Source of the DNA: Endoryza sp044226045
GTDB lineage: Bacteria > Bacteroidota > Bacteroidia > Chitinophagales > Chitinophagaceae
Direction of reading: 5' to 3'
Length of the DNA: 64,000 nucleotides
Assembly: GCA_044226045.1 (NCBI GenBank)
Contig: JBGAHR010000004.1
Coordinates: 62,001 to 126,000, forward strand
In this document: one piece after another, positions 1 to 8,142 of the stretch
How the letters are laid out: each line of letters opens with the position of its first letter
How positions within the stretch are numbered: position 1 is the first letter of the stretch
Program-made: the position numbers and the translations under genes
Notes under the pieces: model-generated
The model's input: only the letters and a program-made list of their open reading frames with translations
Told to the model about the DNA's origin: nothing
Database searches by the model: none

Positions 1-1514
1 TCGCGGGTACCGGTCACTTTAAAGTCCATGTCACCCAGATGATCTTCGTCACCGAGGATGTCTGTCAGGATCGCGTATTTGTTATCCGATGTGCGGGTGA
101 TCAATCCCATTGCCACACCGCTGACGTGTTTGCTGATAGGAACACCTGCATCCATCAGGGCCAGTGAACCTGCGCAAACAGTAGCCATGGAAGACGAACC
201 GTTTGATTCGAGGATATCACTTACCACCCTCACCGTATAAGGATAATCGTTACCTGGCATCATTTGCTTGAGGGAACGCATGGCAAGGTTTCCATGTCCT
301 ACCTCCCTACGGCCGGGTCCTCTCATCATTTTTACTTCACCGGTAGAGAACGGAGGGAAATTATAGTGCAATATGAATTTGGAATAATCTGACTTGGCGG
401 CGCTTTCAATCAGCAGCTCATCCAATGGAGTACCCAGTGTTACGGTAGTGAGCGATTGCGTTTCACCGCGGGTGAACAGGGCTGATCCGTGCGGGGTAGG
501 CAATGGATCAATTTCCATAGCCAGCGGTCTGACCTGTTCGAGGCTGCGACCGTCGAGACGTACTCTCTCGTCGATGATCATGTTACGAACTACTTCCCAT
601 TTCAGGTCTTCGTAATATTTCTTGGCCAGTTTCTTGTCTGCGTCTGTTACCTCTTCACCGAGGCTGGCAACCAGCTCTTCTTTTACCTTATCGTAGGCCT
701 CGCTGCGATCAGCTTTTGAACTGGCGCTGCGGGAAATCTGATACACGCGGTCTTTCGCGAATGCGATCACTTTCTGCTGCAGCTCTTCATTCTGCTCGGG
801 CTTTTTGTAGTCGCGTTTGCCGGATACACCTGCTTTGGCGCGTAATTCTTCCTGTGCCTTGATATGAATGCGAATGGCGTTGTGAGCTATATCGAGCGCC
901 TTCACCAGGTCTTCTTCGCTGCATTCCTGCGCTTCACCTTCCACCATCATCAGGTTCTTGTCGGTGGCAGCGATTATAAATTCCATATCTGATTTGGTCA
1001 GTTCAGTACGGGTAGGGTTTACTACAAACTGTCCTTCGATACGGGCAATTCTTACTTCACTGATGATCTCTTTAATGGGAATATCCGAAACGGCAAGGGC
1101 TGCTGATGCGGCCAGGCATGCCAGTGAGTCGGGCATGATCTCGCTGTCGCTGGAAACAAGGCTCACCAGCACCTGAACATCGCAGAAATAATCTTCCGGG
1201 AACAGGGGGCGAAGAGCACGATCGATCAAACGGCTGGTCAGGATTTCATAATCATTCAGCCTGGCTTCTCTTTTGAAGAAAGATCCGGGAATACGGCCGG
1301 CCGCTGAAAATTTCTCCTGGTAATCTACTGAAAGCGGGAAAAAATCCTGGCCTTCTTTGGGTTCCTTATTGGCAACAACGGTAGCCAGCAGGATACAGTT
1401 GCCCTGGCGAACGGTCACCGCACCATCGGCCTGACGGGCAAGTTTACCGGTTTCGATGGTTACCAAACGGCCACCACCAATATCGAAAGTTACGCTTATG
1501 GGTTGTGAGAGCAT
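1..1514 (-). CDS. pnp: Polyribonucleotide nucleotidyltransferase (PNPase), 3' end outside the window
   Basis: 3'-5' phosphorolytic exoribonuclease of the RNA degradosome, cytoplasmic. The minus frame opens with ATG at 1512-1514 (MLSQPISVTFDIGGGRLVTI) and stays open to the window edge, giving about 504 residues of a protein that is normally about 700. The first RNase PH domain is visible (ATVVANKEPKEGQDFFPLSV, then GSFFKREARLNDYEILTSRL). It is followed by the linking alpha-helical domain, and the second RNase PH domain begins (IIDERVRLDGRSLEQVRPL, LFTRGETQSLTTVTLG, FPPFSTGEVKMMRGPGRREV). The KH and S1 domains lie beyond the edge. rpsO lies just upstream in the same direction, the classical rpsO-pnp pair. 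Family assignment is certain; truncation is by the window only. Confidence 0.97.
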   Translation of the reverse strand, partial: MLSQPISVTFDIGGGRLVTIETGKLARQADGAVTVRQGNCILLATVVANKEPKEGQDFFPLSVDYQEKFSAAGRIPGSFFKREARLNDYEILTSRLIDRALRPLFPEDYFCDVQVLVSLVSSDSEIMPDSLACLAASAALAVSDIPIKEIISEVRIARIEGQFVVNPTRTELTKSDMEFIIAATDKNLMMVEGEAQECSEEDLVKALDIAHNAIRIHIKAQEELRAKAGVSGKRDYKKPEQNEELQQKVIAFAKDRVYQISRSASSKADRSEAYDKVKEELVASLGEEVTDADKKLAKKYYEDLKWEVVRNMIIDERVRLDGRSLEQVRPLAMEIDPLPTPHGSALFTRGETQSLTTVTLGTPLDELLIESAAKSDYSKFILHYNFPPFSTGEVKMMRGPGRREVGHGNLAMRSLKQMMPGNDYPYTVRVVSDILESNGSSSMATVCAGSLALMDAGVPISKHVSGVAMGLITRTSDNKYAILTDILGDEDHLGDMDFKVTGTR

Positions 1515-1624
1515 ATAGTTGATTTTAATCGTTCACTGATTCGGCAGGCAGGAAAAAGGAATACAGGAACGGGATGATAAAACAGAAATTTTAAACAAAA
1601 CCGGCAAGGCTTCTTAAACGACAA

Positions 1625-1653
1625 TTCCCAACTGTAATTAGGACAGTTGGGAA
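1625..1653 (-). terminator. Hairpin between rpsO and pnp (attenuator or processing site)
   Basis: Perfect 11-bp inverted repeat TTCCCAACTGT / ACAGTTGGGAA with a 7-nt loop, 26 bp after the rpsO stop and 111 bp before the pnp start. On the transcribed strand the stem is followed by TTGTCGTTT, which is not a strong U-tract, so a partial terminator or an RNase III-type processing stem is as likely as a full terminator. In enterobacteria the same rpsO-pnp gap carries a processed hairpin; applying that here is inference. Confidence 0.6.
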
Positions 1654-1678
1654 ATTCGTATAAGTATTATACCTATCA

Positions 1679-1951
1679 TTATTTTCTTAAGCCGAGTTTT
1701 TCAATCAGTGCGCGATAGCCCTGGAGGTTATGTTTGCTCATATAAGTGAGCAGGCGCTTACGCTGACCAACCATTTTCATCAAACCACGGTGGGTAGAGA
1801 AATCCTTTTTGTTGGCTTGCAGGTGTTCGGAGATTCCATTGATTCTTTCAGTGAGCAGGGCAATCTGTCCTTCAATGGATCCTGTATTGCTGGCTTTTCC
1901 GCCAAATTCAGTGAAAATACCAGATACTTTTTCTTTCGTTAAATAAGACAT
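1679..1951 (-). CDS. rpsO: Ribosomal protein bS15
   Basis: Small-subunit protein that binds 16S rRNA helices 20-22 and helps assemble the platform. I start at MSYLTKEK (ATG at 1951), which gives 90 residues, the normal S15 length; a longer frame adds MFLKKIE, with no family support. The S15 core is plain: GSIEGQIALLTERINGISEH, then KDFSTHRGLMKMVGQRKRLL and YMSKHNLQGYRALIEKLGLR. It sits directly upstream of pnp with a strong hairpin between them. The 125-bp region upstream is AT-rich and carries TAATTTTG and TACCTTCG, possible -7 boxes, but no convincing -33 partner. Confidence 0.97.
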   Translation of the reverse strand: MSYLTKEKVSGIFTEFGGKASNTGSIEGQIALLTERINGISEHLQANKKDFSTHRGLMKMVGQRKRLLTYMSKHNLQGYRALIEKLGLRK

Positions 1952-2076
1952 CTCAATTTTTTTTAAAAACATCCAAAATTATCTTCTGTAAACAGGCGGC
2001 GAAGGTAGGCAAATTATTTTTGATTTAGTCTTGTCGTTTGAGGAATTTTTTCGATTTTTCCGGTTAATTTGATTGA

Positions 2077-3081
2077 ATGTCATACCGTTTTGCCATTATT
2101 GGATGTGGAAATATTGCGCGGCGGCACGCTGTCGAGATGTCCCGTACGGGCAAGCTGATTGCGGTCTGTGATACTGTCATTTCAAAGGCAGAAAATATTG
2201 GAAATCAATACGGTGCGGCGATATTTGATTCGGCAGATGCCCTGCTGGCCAACACCCAACCCGATCTGGTGGCTGTCTGCACCCCCAATGGCCTGCATCC
2301 CCTTCATTCCATCCAGGCGCTGAAAGCAGGATGCCATGTACTTTGTGAAAAGCCGATGTCCATACACTACCAGGATGCACAGGAAATGATCAGCACAGCC
2401 CGGCAGCACCAACGTAAACTATGGGTGGTTAAACAAAACAGATTCAACCCTCCGGTAATAACGGTTAAAAAACTGCTGAATGAAGGCAAACTGGGGCCCA
2501 TTCACCAGTTTCAAATGAACTGTTTCTGGAACCGGCCGGCAGCCTATTATAGTAGCGACTGGAAAGGTACCCTTGCTTTGGACGGCGGTACCCTATACAC
2601 CCAGTTCAGTCATTTCGTTGATCTTCTGTTCTGGTTTTTAGGGGATATCGAATCGGCGAACGGCTACCGGCGCAACAGCCAGCACAAAGGATTGATTGAA
2701 TTTGAAGACGAAGGAGCAGCCCTGATTTCATTAAAGAATGGCACAAAAGGTACTATTCAGTATTCGATCAATTCATTCGCCCAAAACATGGAGGGTTCCA
2801 TAACGCTGTTTGGTGAAAAGGGGACGGTGAAAATTGGAGGGCAATATCTGAACACACTGGAATATTTTGTTGTGGAAAACGAAGAAAAAAAGGTTGATTT
2901 ACCCGTTAACGGACCCAACCAATATGGCTTGTACCAGGGAAGTATGAGCAACCATCACCTGGTTTATGATGAACTGATCAGCGCACTTGAAAAAAATCCC
3001 AATGGACTGGTGGAAGCAGAAGAAGCAATTCATTCAATAAAGATGATCGAAACAATTTATTCCGGTTCTCCCCTTGCATAA
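2077..3081 (+). CDS. Gfo/Idh/MocA-family sugar dehydrogenase
   Basis: NAD(P)-dependent oxidoreductase acting on a sugar or nucleotide-sugar, cytoplasmic, 334 residues. The N-terminal Rossmann fold carries FAIIGCGNIARRHA (residues 5-18), then AVCTPNGLHPLHSIQAL and the family hallmark CEKPMS (about 91-96). The C-terminal domain has GGTLYTQFSHFVDLLFWFLG, where the usual catalytic Asp-x-x-x-His region is replaced by a QFSHFVD arrangement. The overall pattern recalls WlbA/WbpB-type UDP-GlcNAcA 3-dehydrogenases of surface-glycan pathways. Two glycosyltransferase genes follow 19 bp and 1111 bp downstream on the same strand, which supports a glycan role. The exact substrate cannot be read from the sequence. 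Confidence 0.88.
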   Translation: MSYRFAIIGCGNIARRHAVEMSRTGKLIAVCDTVISKAENIGNQYGAAIFDSADALLANTQPDLVAVCTPNGLHPLHSIQALKAGCHVLCEKPMSIHYQDAQEMISTARQHQRKLWVVKQNRFNPPVITVKKLLNEGKLGPIHQFQMNCFWNRPAAYYSSDWKGTLALDGGTLYTQFSHFVDLLFWFLGDIESANGYRRNSQHKGLIEFEDEGAALISLKNGTKGTIQYSINSFAQNMEGSITLFGEKGTVKIGGQYLNTLEYFVVENEEKKVDLPVNGPNQYGLYQGSMSNHHLVYDELISALEKNPNGLVEAEEAIHSIKMIETIYSGSPLA

Positions 3082-3100
3082 AAAGTGTGAAACCCGCATC

Positions 3101-4192
3101 ATGATTAAAATCGTAATGGCAGTGATAAATGATCTGAACTATGATCAGCGAATGATCAGGATCTGTCACTCCCTTTCCAACGCGGGGTATGATGTTTGCC
3201 TGGTAGGTGCTGAATTTTCAAATAGCTCGCCCTTGCAGACAAAAGCTTTCCAACAGAAAAGACTGAAAGTGTGGTTTCAAAAAGGCAAGCTTTTCTATAT
3301 CGAATTCAATCTCCGCTTATTCTTTATGCTCCTGTTCAGGAAACTGGATTGTATCGGAGCGATCGACCTGGACACTATCCTACCCTGTTACCTGGTGTCC
3401 GTTATCCGCCGGAAGAAAAGGGTATACGACGCCCATGAATTGTTCTGTGAAATGCAGGAGATCGTCACCCGTCCTGCGATCTACAAAATGTGGAAATGGA
3501 TTGAAAGAAGAACAGTGCCGCACTTTAAAAAAGGGTATACGGTCAATCAACCCATTGCGGAAGAGCTGCACCGGATGTACAAGGTCGGTTATGAGGTGAT
3601 CCGAAACGTTCCCCTGTTAAAACCTATTCGTTCCACCGCGTCTGCATCCAGGTACCTGCTGTACCAGGGAGCGGTTAATGAAGGGAGGAGTTTTGAAACG
3701 CTGATCCCTGCCATGAAATGGGTGAATGCCCCGCTTTGGATCTGCGGCGATGGAAATTTCCTTCAGCAGGCCAGGGAACTGGTAAAGGCTAACGGACTGG
3801 AAGCGAAAGTCATCTTCAAGGGAAAATTGCTGCCGGACGATTTGCGTGGCATTACAGAAGAGGCCTGGGCAGGTGTTACCCTCTTTGAAAAAACAGGCAC
3901 GAGTAATTTTCTTTCGCTGGCAAACAGATACTTTGATTACATACATGCAGGCATCCCTCAACTTTGTGTGGACTACCCGGTATATCATGACCTCAACAAA
4001 GAATTTGAAGTGGCGCTGCTCACAGATGACCTGTCTCCCAAAAACCTGGCTTCTCAACTGAACCGTTTGCTCGAGGATGAGTTATTATATAAAAGACTGC
4101 GCAGCGAATGTCTGAAAGCGAGGGAAGTCTGGAACTGGCAACAGGAAGAGAAAAAGCTGATTGCATTTTATCAACAAATCGAACATAATTGA
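3101..4192 (+). CDS. Glycosyltransferase, GT4-like
   Basis: Probable GT-B fold glycosyltransferase of 363 residues. I start at MIKIVMAVINDLNYDQRMIR (ATG 3101); an earlier ATG at 3074 overlaps the preceding gene and adds nine unlikely residues. The N-terminal domain has the acceptor-side pattern (NDLNYDQRMIRICHSLSNAG, KKRVYDAHELFCEMQ). The C-terminal donor domain begins near YLLYQGAVNEGRSFETLIPA and continues through WICGDGNFLQQARELV to LANRYFDYIHAGIPQLCVDY, the usual region that binds the nucleotide-sugar. No membrane segment, so it is likely cytoplasmic and membrane-peripheral. It lies in a three-gene run with a sugar dehydrogenase and a second glycosyltransferase, probably one transcript. 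Confidence 0.85.
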   Translation: MIKIVMAVINDLNYDQRMIRICHSLSNAGYDVCLVGAEFSNSSPLQTKAFQQKRLKVWFQKGKLFYIEFNLRLFFMLLFRKLDCIGAIDLDTILPCYLVSVIRRKKRVYDAHELFCEMQEIVTRPAIYKMWKWIERRTVPHFKKGYTVNQPIAEELHRMYKVGYEVIRNVPLLKPIRSTASASRYLLYQGAVNEGRSFETLIPAMKWVNAPLWICGDGNFLQQARELVKANGLEAKVIFKGKLLPDDLRGITEEAWAGVTLFEKTGTSNFLSLANRYFDYIHAGIPQLCVDYPVYHDLNKEFEVALLTDDLSPKNLASQLNRLLEDELLYKRLRSECLKAREVWNWQQEEKKLIAFYQQIEHN

Positions 4193-5314
4193 TTGGACAA
4201 ACATCTTCACATAGTATCCTTTGATGTACCCTACCCGGTTGATCATGGCGGTTTGTTCGACTTGTTCTATAAACTGGTGGCGCTACACCGGGAAGGGGTC
4301 ATTATTCATCTGCATTGTTTCGAATATGGAAAAGGCGCACAGCCGGAACTGGAAAAGTATTGCAGGGAAGTAAACTATTATCCGAGAAAGCAGGGCGTTA
4401 AAGGATTGTCTTCGGGTTTGCCTTATATAGTGTCTTCCCGTGTTGATGAAAAATTGCTTGCCCGGTTGCTGGAAGACGAGTATCCCATATTGCTTGAAGG
4501 TGTTCATTGCGCATATCTGCTGACAGATGATCGCTTCAGGGATCGCAAGGTTTTCCTACGTCTTCATAATGTGGAGCACCTCTATTACCGCCACCTGTAT
4601 CAATCTTCACGGCAGCTATTCAGAAAATGGTACTACTGGAATGAAAGCCGTTTGTTAAAACGATTTGAAAAGAGGATCGCCAATCGCGCTACTGTGCTGG
4701 CTGTATCTGAAAAAGACGCGGCATTGTATCGCGAAGAATTGGGTGCATCCAGGGTAATGCCTTTACCGGTGTTTCTTCCTTTCGACAAAGTGGAAGCCCA
4801 GGAAGGGATCGGCTGTTATTGTCTGTATCATGGTAATCTTTCTGTTCCGGAAAATGAAAAAGCAGCCAGCTGGCTACTGGAAAAAGTATTCAACGATATT
4901 AATATTCCGCTGGTGATTGCCGGTCGGCGGCCTTCTGAACGGCTCAACAAGCTCAGCCATCGTCAGACGAATACCTGCCTGGTGGCCAATCCATCCTGGC
5001 AGGATATGCAGGATATGATCCGGAAGGCACAGATCCATCTTATACCATCCTTTAACGCAACGGGTGTAAAATTAAAATTGCTGAATGTACTGTTTAACGG
5101 AAGGCATTGTGTAGCTCATCCTGCCGCACTGGAAGGATCCGGGCTGGCGCCTGCCTGTCATACGGCTGCCTCTGCGAACGCGTTTAAAAGCCTTATTCTT
5201 CAATTATATCATCAGTCATTCGGAGAAGAAGAGATCAGACTGAGAAAACAACTCCTGGAATCTTCCTACAACAACCAAATGAACGCGAAGCGGCTGATCA
5301 AATGGATATGGTAG
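4193..5314 (+). CDS. Glycosyltransferase, GT-B fold
   Basis: Second glycosyltransferase of the run, 373 residues. The start is a TTG at 4193 that directly abuts the TGA of the previous gene at 4190-4192, so translation is probably coupled. N-terminal signature HIVSFDVPYPVDHGGLFDLF (residues 5-24) is the GG-containing loop of GT-B enzymes; RLHNVEHLYYRHL and LAVSEKDAALYREEL follow in the linker. The donor domain has LYHGNLSVPENEKAASWL, then LVIAGRRPSERL and IPSFNATGVKLKLLNVLFNG, which resembles the nucleotide-sugar site of GT4 members. The end overlaps the converging ftsE frame by 17 bp. The acceptor is unknown; surface polysaccharide assembly is inferred from context. Confidence 0.82.
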   Translation: MDKHLHIVSFDVPYPVDHGGLFDLFYKLVALHREGVIIHLHCFEYGKGAQPELEKYCREVNYYPRKQGVKGLSSGLPYIVSSRVDEKLLARLLEDEYPILLEGVHCAYLLTDDRFRDRKVFLRLHNVEHLYYRHLYQSSRQLFRKWYYWNESRLLKRFEKRIANRATVLAVSEKDAALYREELGASRVMPLPVFLPFDKVEAQEGIGCYCLYHGNLSVPENEKAASWLLEKVFNDINIPLVIAGRRPSERLNKLSHRQTNTCLVANPSWQDMQDMIRKAQIHLIPSFNATGVKLKLLNVLFNGRHCVAHPAALEGSGLAPACHTAASANAFKSLILQLYHQSFGEEEIRLRKQLLESSYNNQMNAKRLIKWIW

Positions 5315-5987
5315 CATTATCGATCACCCTTCCTCGCTCCGTTTTGACCATTCTTGCCGGAAATTTATTGATCACGATATAATCGTGAGTGGCCATCACG
5401 ATGGCAGTACCATAATCCTTACCGATGTGAAAGAGCAGGTTCATGATCTCATCCGAGGTTTCAGGATCAAGATTACCGGTCGGCTCATCGGCGAGTATCA
5501 GTTTGGGAGAATTCAATAGCGCACGAGCAATGTCAATCCTTTGCTGCTCGCCACCACTTAATTCAAAAGGCATCTTGAATCCTTTTGATTTCAAACCAAC
5601 TTTATCCAGTACGTCAAGAATTTTTTCGTTCATCAGCTTCTCGTCTTTCCAACCGGTAGCACGAAGAACAAACTTGAGGTTATCATTTACATTTCTGTCG
5701 GTCAGCAATTGGAAGTCCTGGAAAACCACACCCAGGTTTCTTCGAAGGAACGGTACTTTTTTCCAGTCGCCCATTTCCCGGAGATTAAACCCCACAACGG
5801 TACCCTCCCCTTCTTTCAATGGCAGATCTCCGTACAGGGTTTTCAGGAGACTTGACTTACCGGTTCCAGTCTTGCCCACGAGGTAGACGAACTCTCCTTT
5901 CAGTACCTGGAAGTTCACATCCTGCAGAATAAGATTATTACCCTGGTAAATATTGGCGTGTTTTATATCGATGATGGCGTCTTGCAT
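5298..5987 (-). CDS. ftsE: FtsE-type cell-division ABC ATPase
   Basis: ATPase partner of the FtsX membrane protein, which controls peptidoglycan hydrolases at the division site. I start at MQDAIIDIKH (ATG 5987), giving 229 residues; ten further residues upstream are possible. Walker A is VGKTGTGKSSLL (about 37-48), the Q-loop region is GVVFQDFQLLTDRNV, the signature LSGGEQQRIDIARALL and Walker B LILADEPTGNLDPE, with the H-loop in MATHDYIV. The short length and DRNVNDNLKFVLRATGW after the Q-loop fit FtsE better than LolD. No ftsX is adjacent, as is common in Bacteroidota. The 3' end overlaps the converging glycosyltransferase. Confidence 0.85.
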   Translation of the reverse strand: MQDAIIDIKHANIYQGNNLILQDVNFQVLKGEFVYLVGKTGTGKSSLLKTLYGDLPLKEGEGTVVGFNLREMGDWKKVPFLRRNLGVVFQDFQLLTDRNVNDNLKFVLRATGWKDEKLMNEKILDVLDKVGLKSKGFKMPFELSGGEQQRIDIARALLNSPKLILADEPTGNLDPETSDEIMNLLFHIGKDYGTAIVMATHDYIVINKFPARMVKTERGRVIDNATISI

Positions 5988-6187
5988 GCTGTCGGATTGA
6001 TCAGCAAAAATAAGCAAATCAGTTTGTTGAAGAACATTTCCCGGTCAACCCGCGAATTAACATGCGGCTACTGGGGAAAATATTGCGGGGTCTGCCGGTT
6101 GGTTTCAAATTCTAATCATCATCCAATGTGATCTCCCGTGCTGGTACAATGCTTGCTTATAGCTTTGCCGGAACGAATACGCAGGCA

Positions 6188-7651
6188 ATGATCCTTTCTC
6201 CCAAAAAAGAATTAACAGAAGCGGAAGTCAAGACCGGCCTACGCCTGATCATTGGCGATGGGATGACCACCGAAACCATGAATGTATTGACGGGTGGCGC
6301 ATTCCTGGTTGCCTTCGCGTTGCTGCTGCATGCCAGTAATCTTGAGATCGGATTAATTGCAGCCATTCCCACCATGATGAATGTGTTTCAACTGATCTCC
6401 ATCTGGCTGGTGCGTAAATACAATAACCGGAGGGCCATCAGTGTGATTTGTTCCGTTTTGGCCAGGATACCGCTGGTGATCATTGGATCCCTGCCATTCT
6501 TCTGGCCGCAGCTTACCATAAAACCTGTTATTGTCTTTTTATTCTTTTACTATTTTTTTGCCTCGGTAGCCGGTCCCAGCTGGAATGCCTGGATGAAAGA
6601 CCTGATTCCGGAAAAAATGCTGGGCTCCTATTTCTCCAGAAGGAGCAGTTATATGCAAGCGTTAAATGCCGTGCTGAGCCTCGGACTGGCCCTGCTGGTT
6701 AATTCCATCAAAGACTATGATGCCGAACTGGAATTGAAAGTGTATGGAGCCATGTTCATTGTGGCTGGTTTGATTGGTTTGACGGGCGCCTTCATCTTAT
6801 CGAGGGTACCCGAACCTCAATCCTACCTTTCGAGAGAGAATCTTTTCCGGCTTTTAAAGAAACCCTTGAAAGATGGCAATTTCCGGCGATTGCTGATCTT
6901 CAATTCCGCCTGGCTGTTTGCGCTTAATATTGCCACCCCGTTCTTCAATGTTTTCATGATGAAAACATTGGGACTGTCACTCCCCTACATCATCGGGCTG
7001 TCTATACTTACCCAGCTTTTCAGTATCGTTACGGTGAGGATCTGGGGAAATTTTGCGGATCGATACAGCAACAAGACCATCATCGCCATTTGTGCTCCTC
7101 TTTATATTCTCTGCCTGCTGGCCTGGTGTTTTGCCGGCATATATACCCAATTCATCCATAATCTTATCCTGCTCGCTGTTATACATATTGTATCGGGTAT
7201 CGCTACCGCAGGGATCAACCTGTCATTGATCAATATTGGATTAAAGCTGGCACCAGCCAATGAATCCATCGTTTATCTTTCTGCCAAGAATATCATTACC
7301 GCCTTTGCTTCCGCTACGGCTCCATTGGTAGGCGGATGGCTGGCAGATTTTTTTACAGAAAGATCCCTCTCCATCACCATTCAATGGACCGGTCCCCATG
7401 CCAACAGGTTGTTTCGTTTACTGGCACTTCATGAATGGAATTTTCTTTTTCTGACAGGAGCCGCCCTGGCATTTATCGCCCTCGAGTTACTGGTAGCCGT
7501 AAAAGAAACCGGAGAAGTGGAAAAAGATGAAGTAGTGAAGATCATGCGAAGCAGCGTCAAAAATAACCTGAAGGAATACTTCCTGATCGGCCACCTGATT
7601 GCCTGGCAGGAACAATTATGGAGCCTGATCAGAAAGAAAATAACGAAGTAG
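6188..7651 (+). CDS. Major facilitator superfamily transporter
   Basis: Inner-membrane secondary transporter with about twelve hydrophobic segments, 487 residues from ATG 6188 (MILSPKKELTEAEVKTGLRL). Earlier in-frame starts (GTG 6128, ATG 6149) add a polar N-terminus without family support. The first half has the SVAGPSWNAWMKDLIPEKML loop and the basic RRSSYMQALNAVLSL stretch seen in a Bacteroidota/Planctomycete MFS branch with a GxSWxxWMxDLIP motif. In the second half FADRYSNKTIIAICAPLYIL follows TM8. The substrate is unknown. No partner genes lie nearby: ftsE is divergent on one side, and the other side is a long repeat-filled gap facing a convergent gene. Confidence 0.85.
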   Translation: MILSPKKELTEAEVKTGLRLIIGDGMTTETMNVLTGGAFLVAFALLLHASNLEIGLIAAIPTMMNVFQLISIWLVRKYNNRRAISVICSVLARIPLVIIGSLPFFWPQLTIKPVIVFLFFYYFFASVAGPSWNAWMKDLIPEKMLGSYFSRRSSYMQALNAVLSLGLALLVNSIKDYDAELELKVYGAMFIVAGLIGLTGAFILSRVPEPQSYLSRENLFRLLKKPLKDGNFRRLLIFNSAWLFALNIATPFFNVFMMKTLGLSLPYIIGLSILTQLFSIVTVRIWGNFADRYSNKTIIAICAPLYILCLLAWCFAGIYTQFIHNLILLAVIHIVSGIATAGINLSLINIGLKLAPANESIVYLSAKNIITAFASATAPLVGGWLADFFTERSLSITIQWTGPHANRLFRLLALHEWNFLFLTGAALAFIALELLVAVKETGEVEKDEVVKIMRSSVKNNLKEYFLIGHLIAWQEQLWSLIRKKITK

Positions 7652-7923
7652 ATCTCGTTTAGCGTTTATCGTTTATCGTTGTTGACGGGAAAGGTGTTTC
7701 GCGTTTCAGGTTTTACGTTTCACGTTTTACTTTGTCAGTTACTTTACTTCCGTAAATTTCAAAAAGCAGCGATTTTTTACTTTTGACTTTTTCATCCGTA
7801 ATTAAACGAGTTTATTGTTTCGTTCTTTTCTTCGCGCCCTCTGCGGTTATTCGCGATCTTTGCGTTCCAAAAAAAGTTGCGCAGGCAGGTTATAATTATT
7901 GAATAAAGGTCTTTAAAAATAAT
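7652..7923. repeat. Degenerate 7-bp repeats in the MFS 3' gap
   Basis: Gap between convergent genes. CGTTTAG, CGTTTAT, CGTTTAT run at 7656-7676 in exact 7-bp register. A looser run of CGTTTCA, GGTTTTA, CGTTTCA and CGTTTTA follows at about 7702-7730, and ACTTTTG/ACTTTTT units at about 7788-7796. At about 7836-7868 there is a GC-richer stretch that reads on the minus strand as GGAACGCAAAGATCGCGAAT; GGAACGCAAAGA recurs at about 61198. No coding potential is visible. Confidence 0.75.
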
Positions 7924-8142
7924 ACTTTTTACTTTTTACTTTTTACTTTTTACTTTTTACTTTTTACTTTTTACTTTTTACTTTTTACTTTTTACTTTTT
8001 ACTTTTTACTTTTTACTTTTTACTTTTTACTTTTTACTTTTTACTTTTTACTTTTTACTTTTTACTTTTTACTTTTTACTTTTTACTTTTTACTTTTTAC
8101 TTTTTACTTTTTACTTTTTACTTTTTACTTTTTACTTTTTAC
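7924..8142. repeat. 31 perfect tandem copies of ACTTTTT
   Basis: Counting the A of each unit from 7924 to 8141 gives 217 bp, exactly 31 uninterrupted copies of the heptanucleotide ACTTTTT, followed by AC. The array ends at the stop codon of the minus-strand gene at 8142 (TAG then TAA on that strand). On the plus strand it gives 31 runs of five T, so it could stop transcription from the MFS side. A perfect array this long is expected to vary in copy number by slippage. Confidence 0.97.

Noticed and set aside
7924..8142. CRISPR array
   Set aside because: The unit is 7 bp with no spacers and no cas genes are near; it is a microsatellite.
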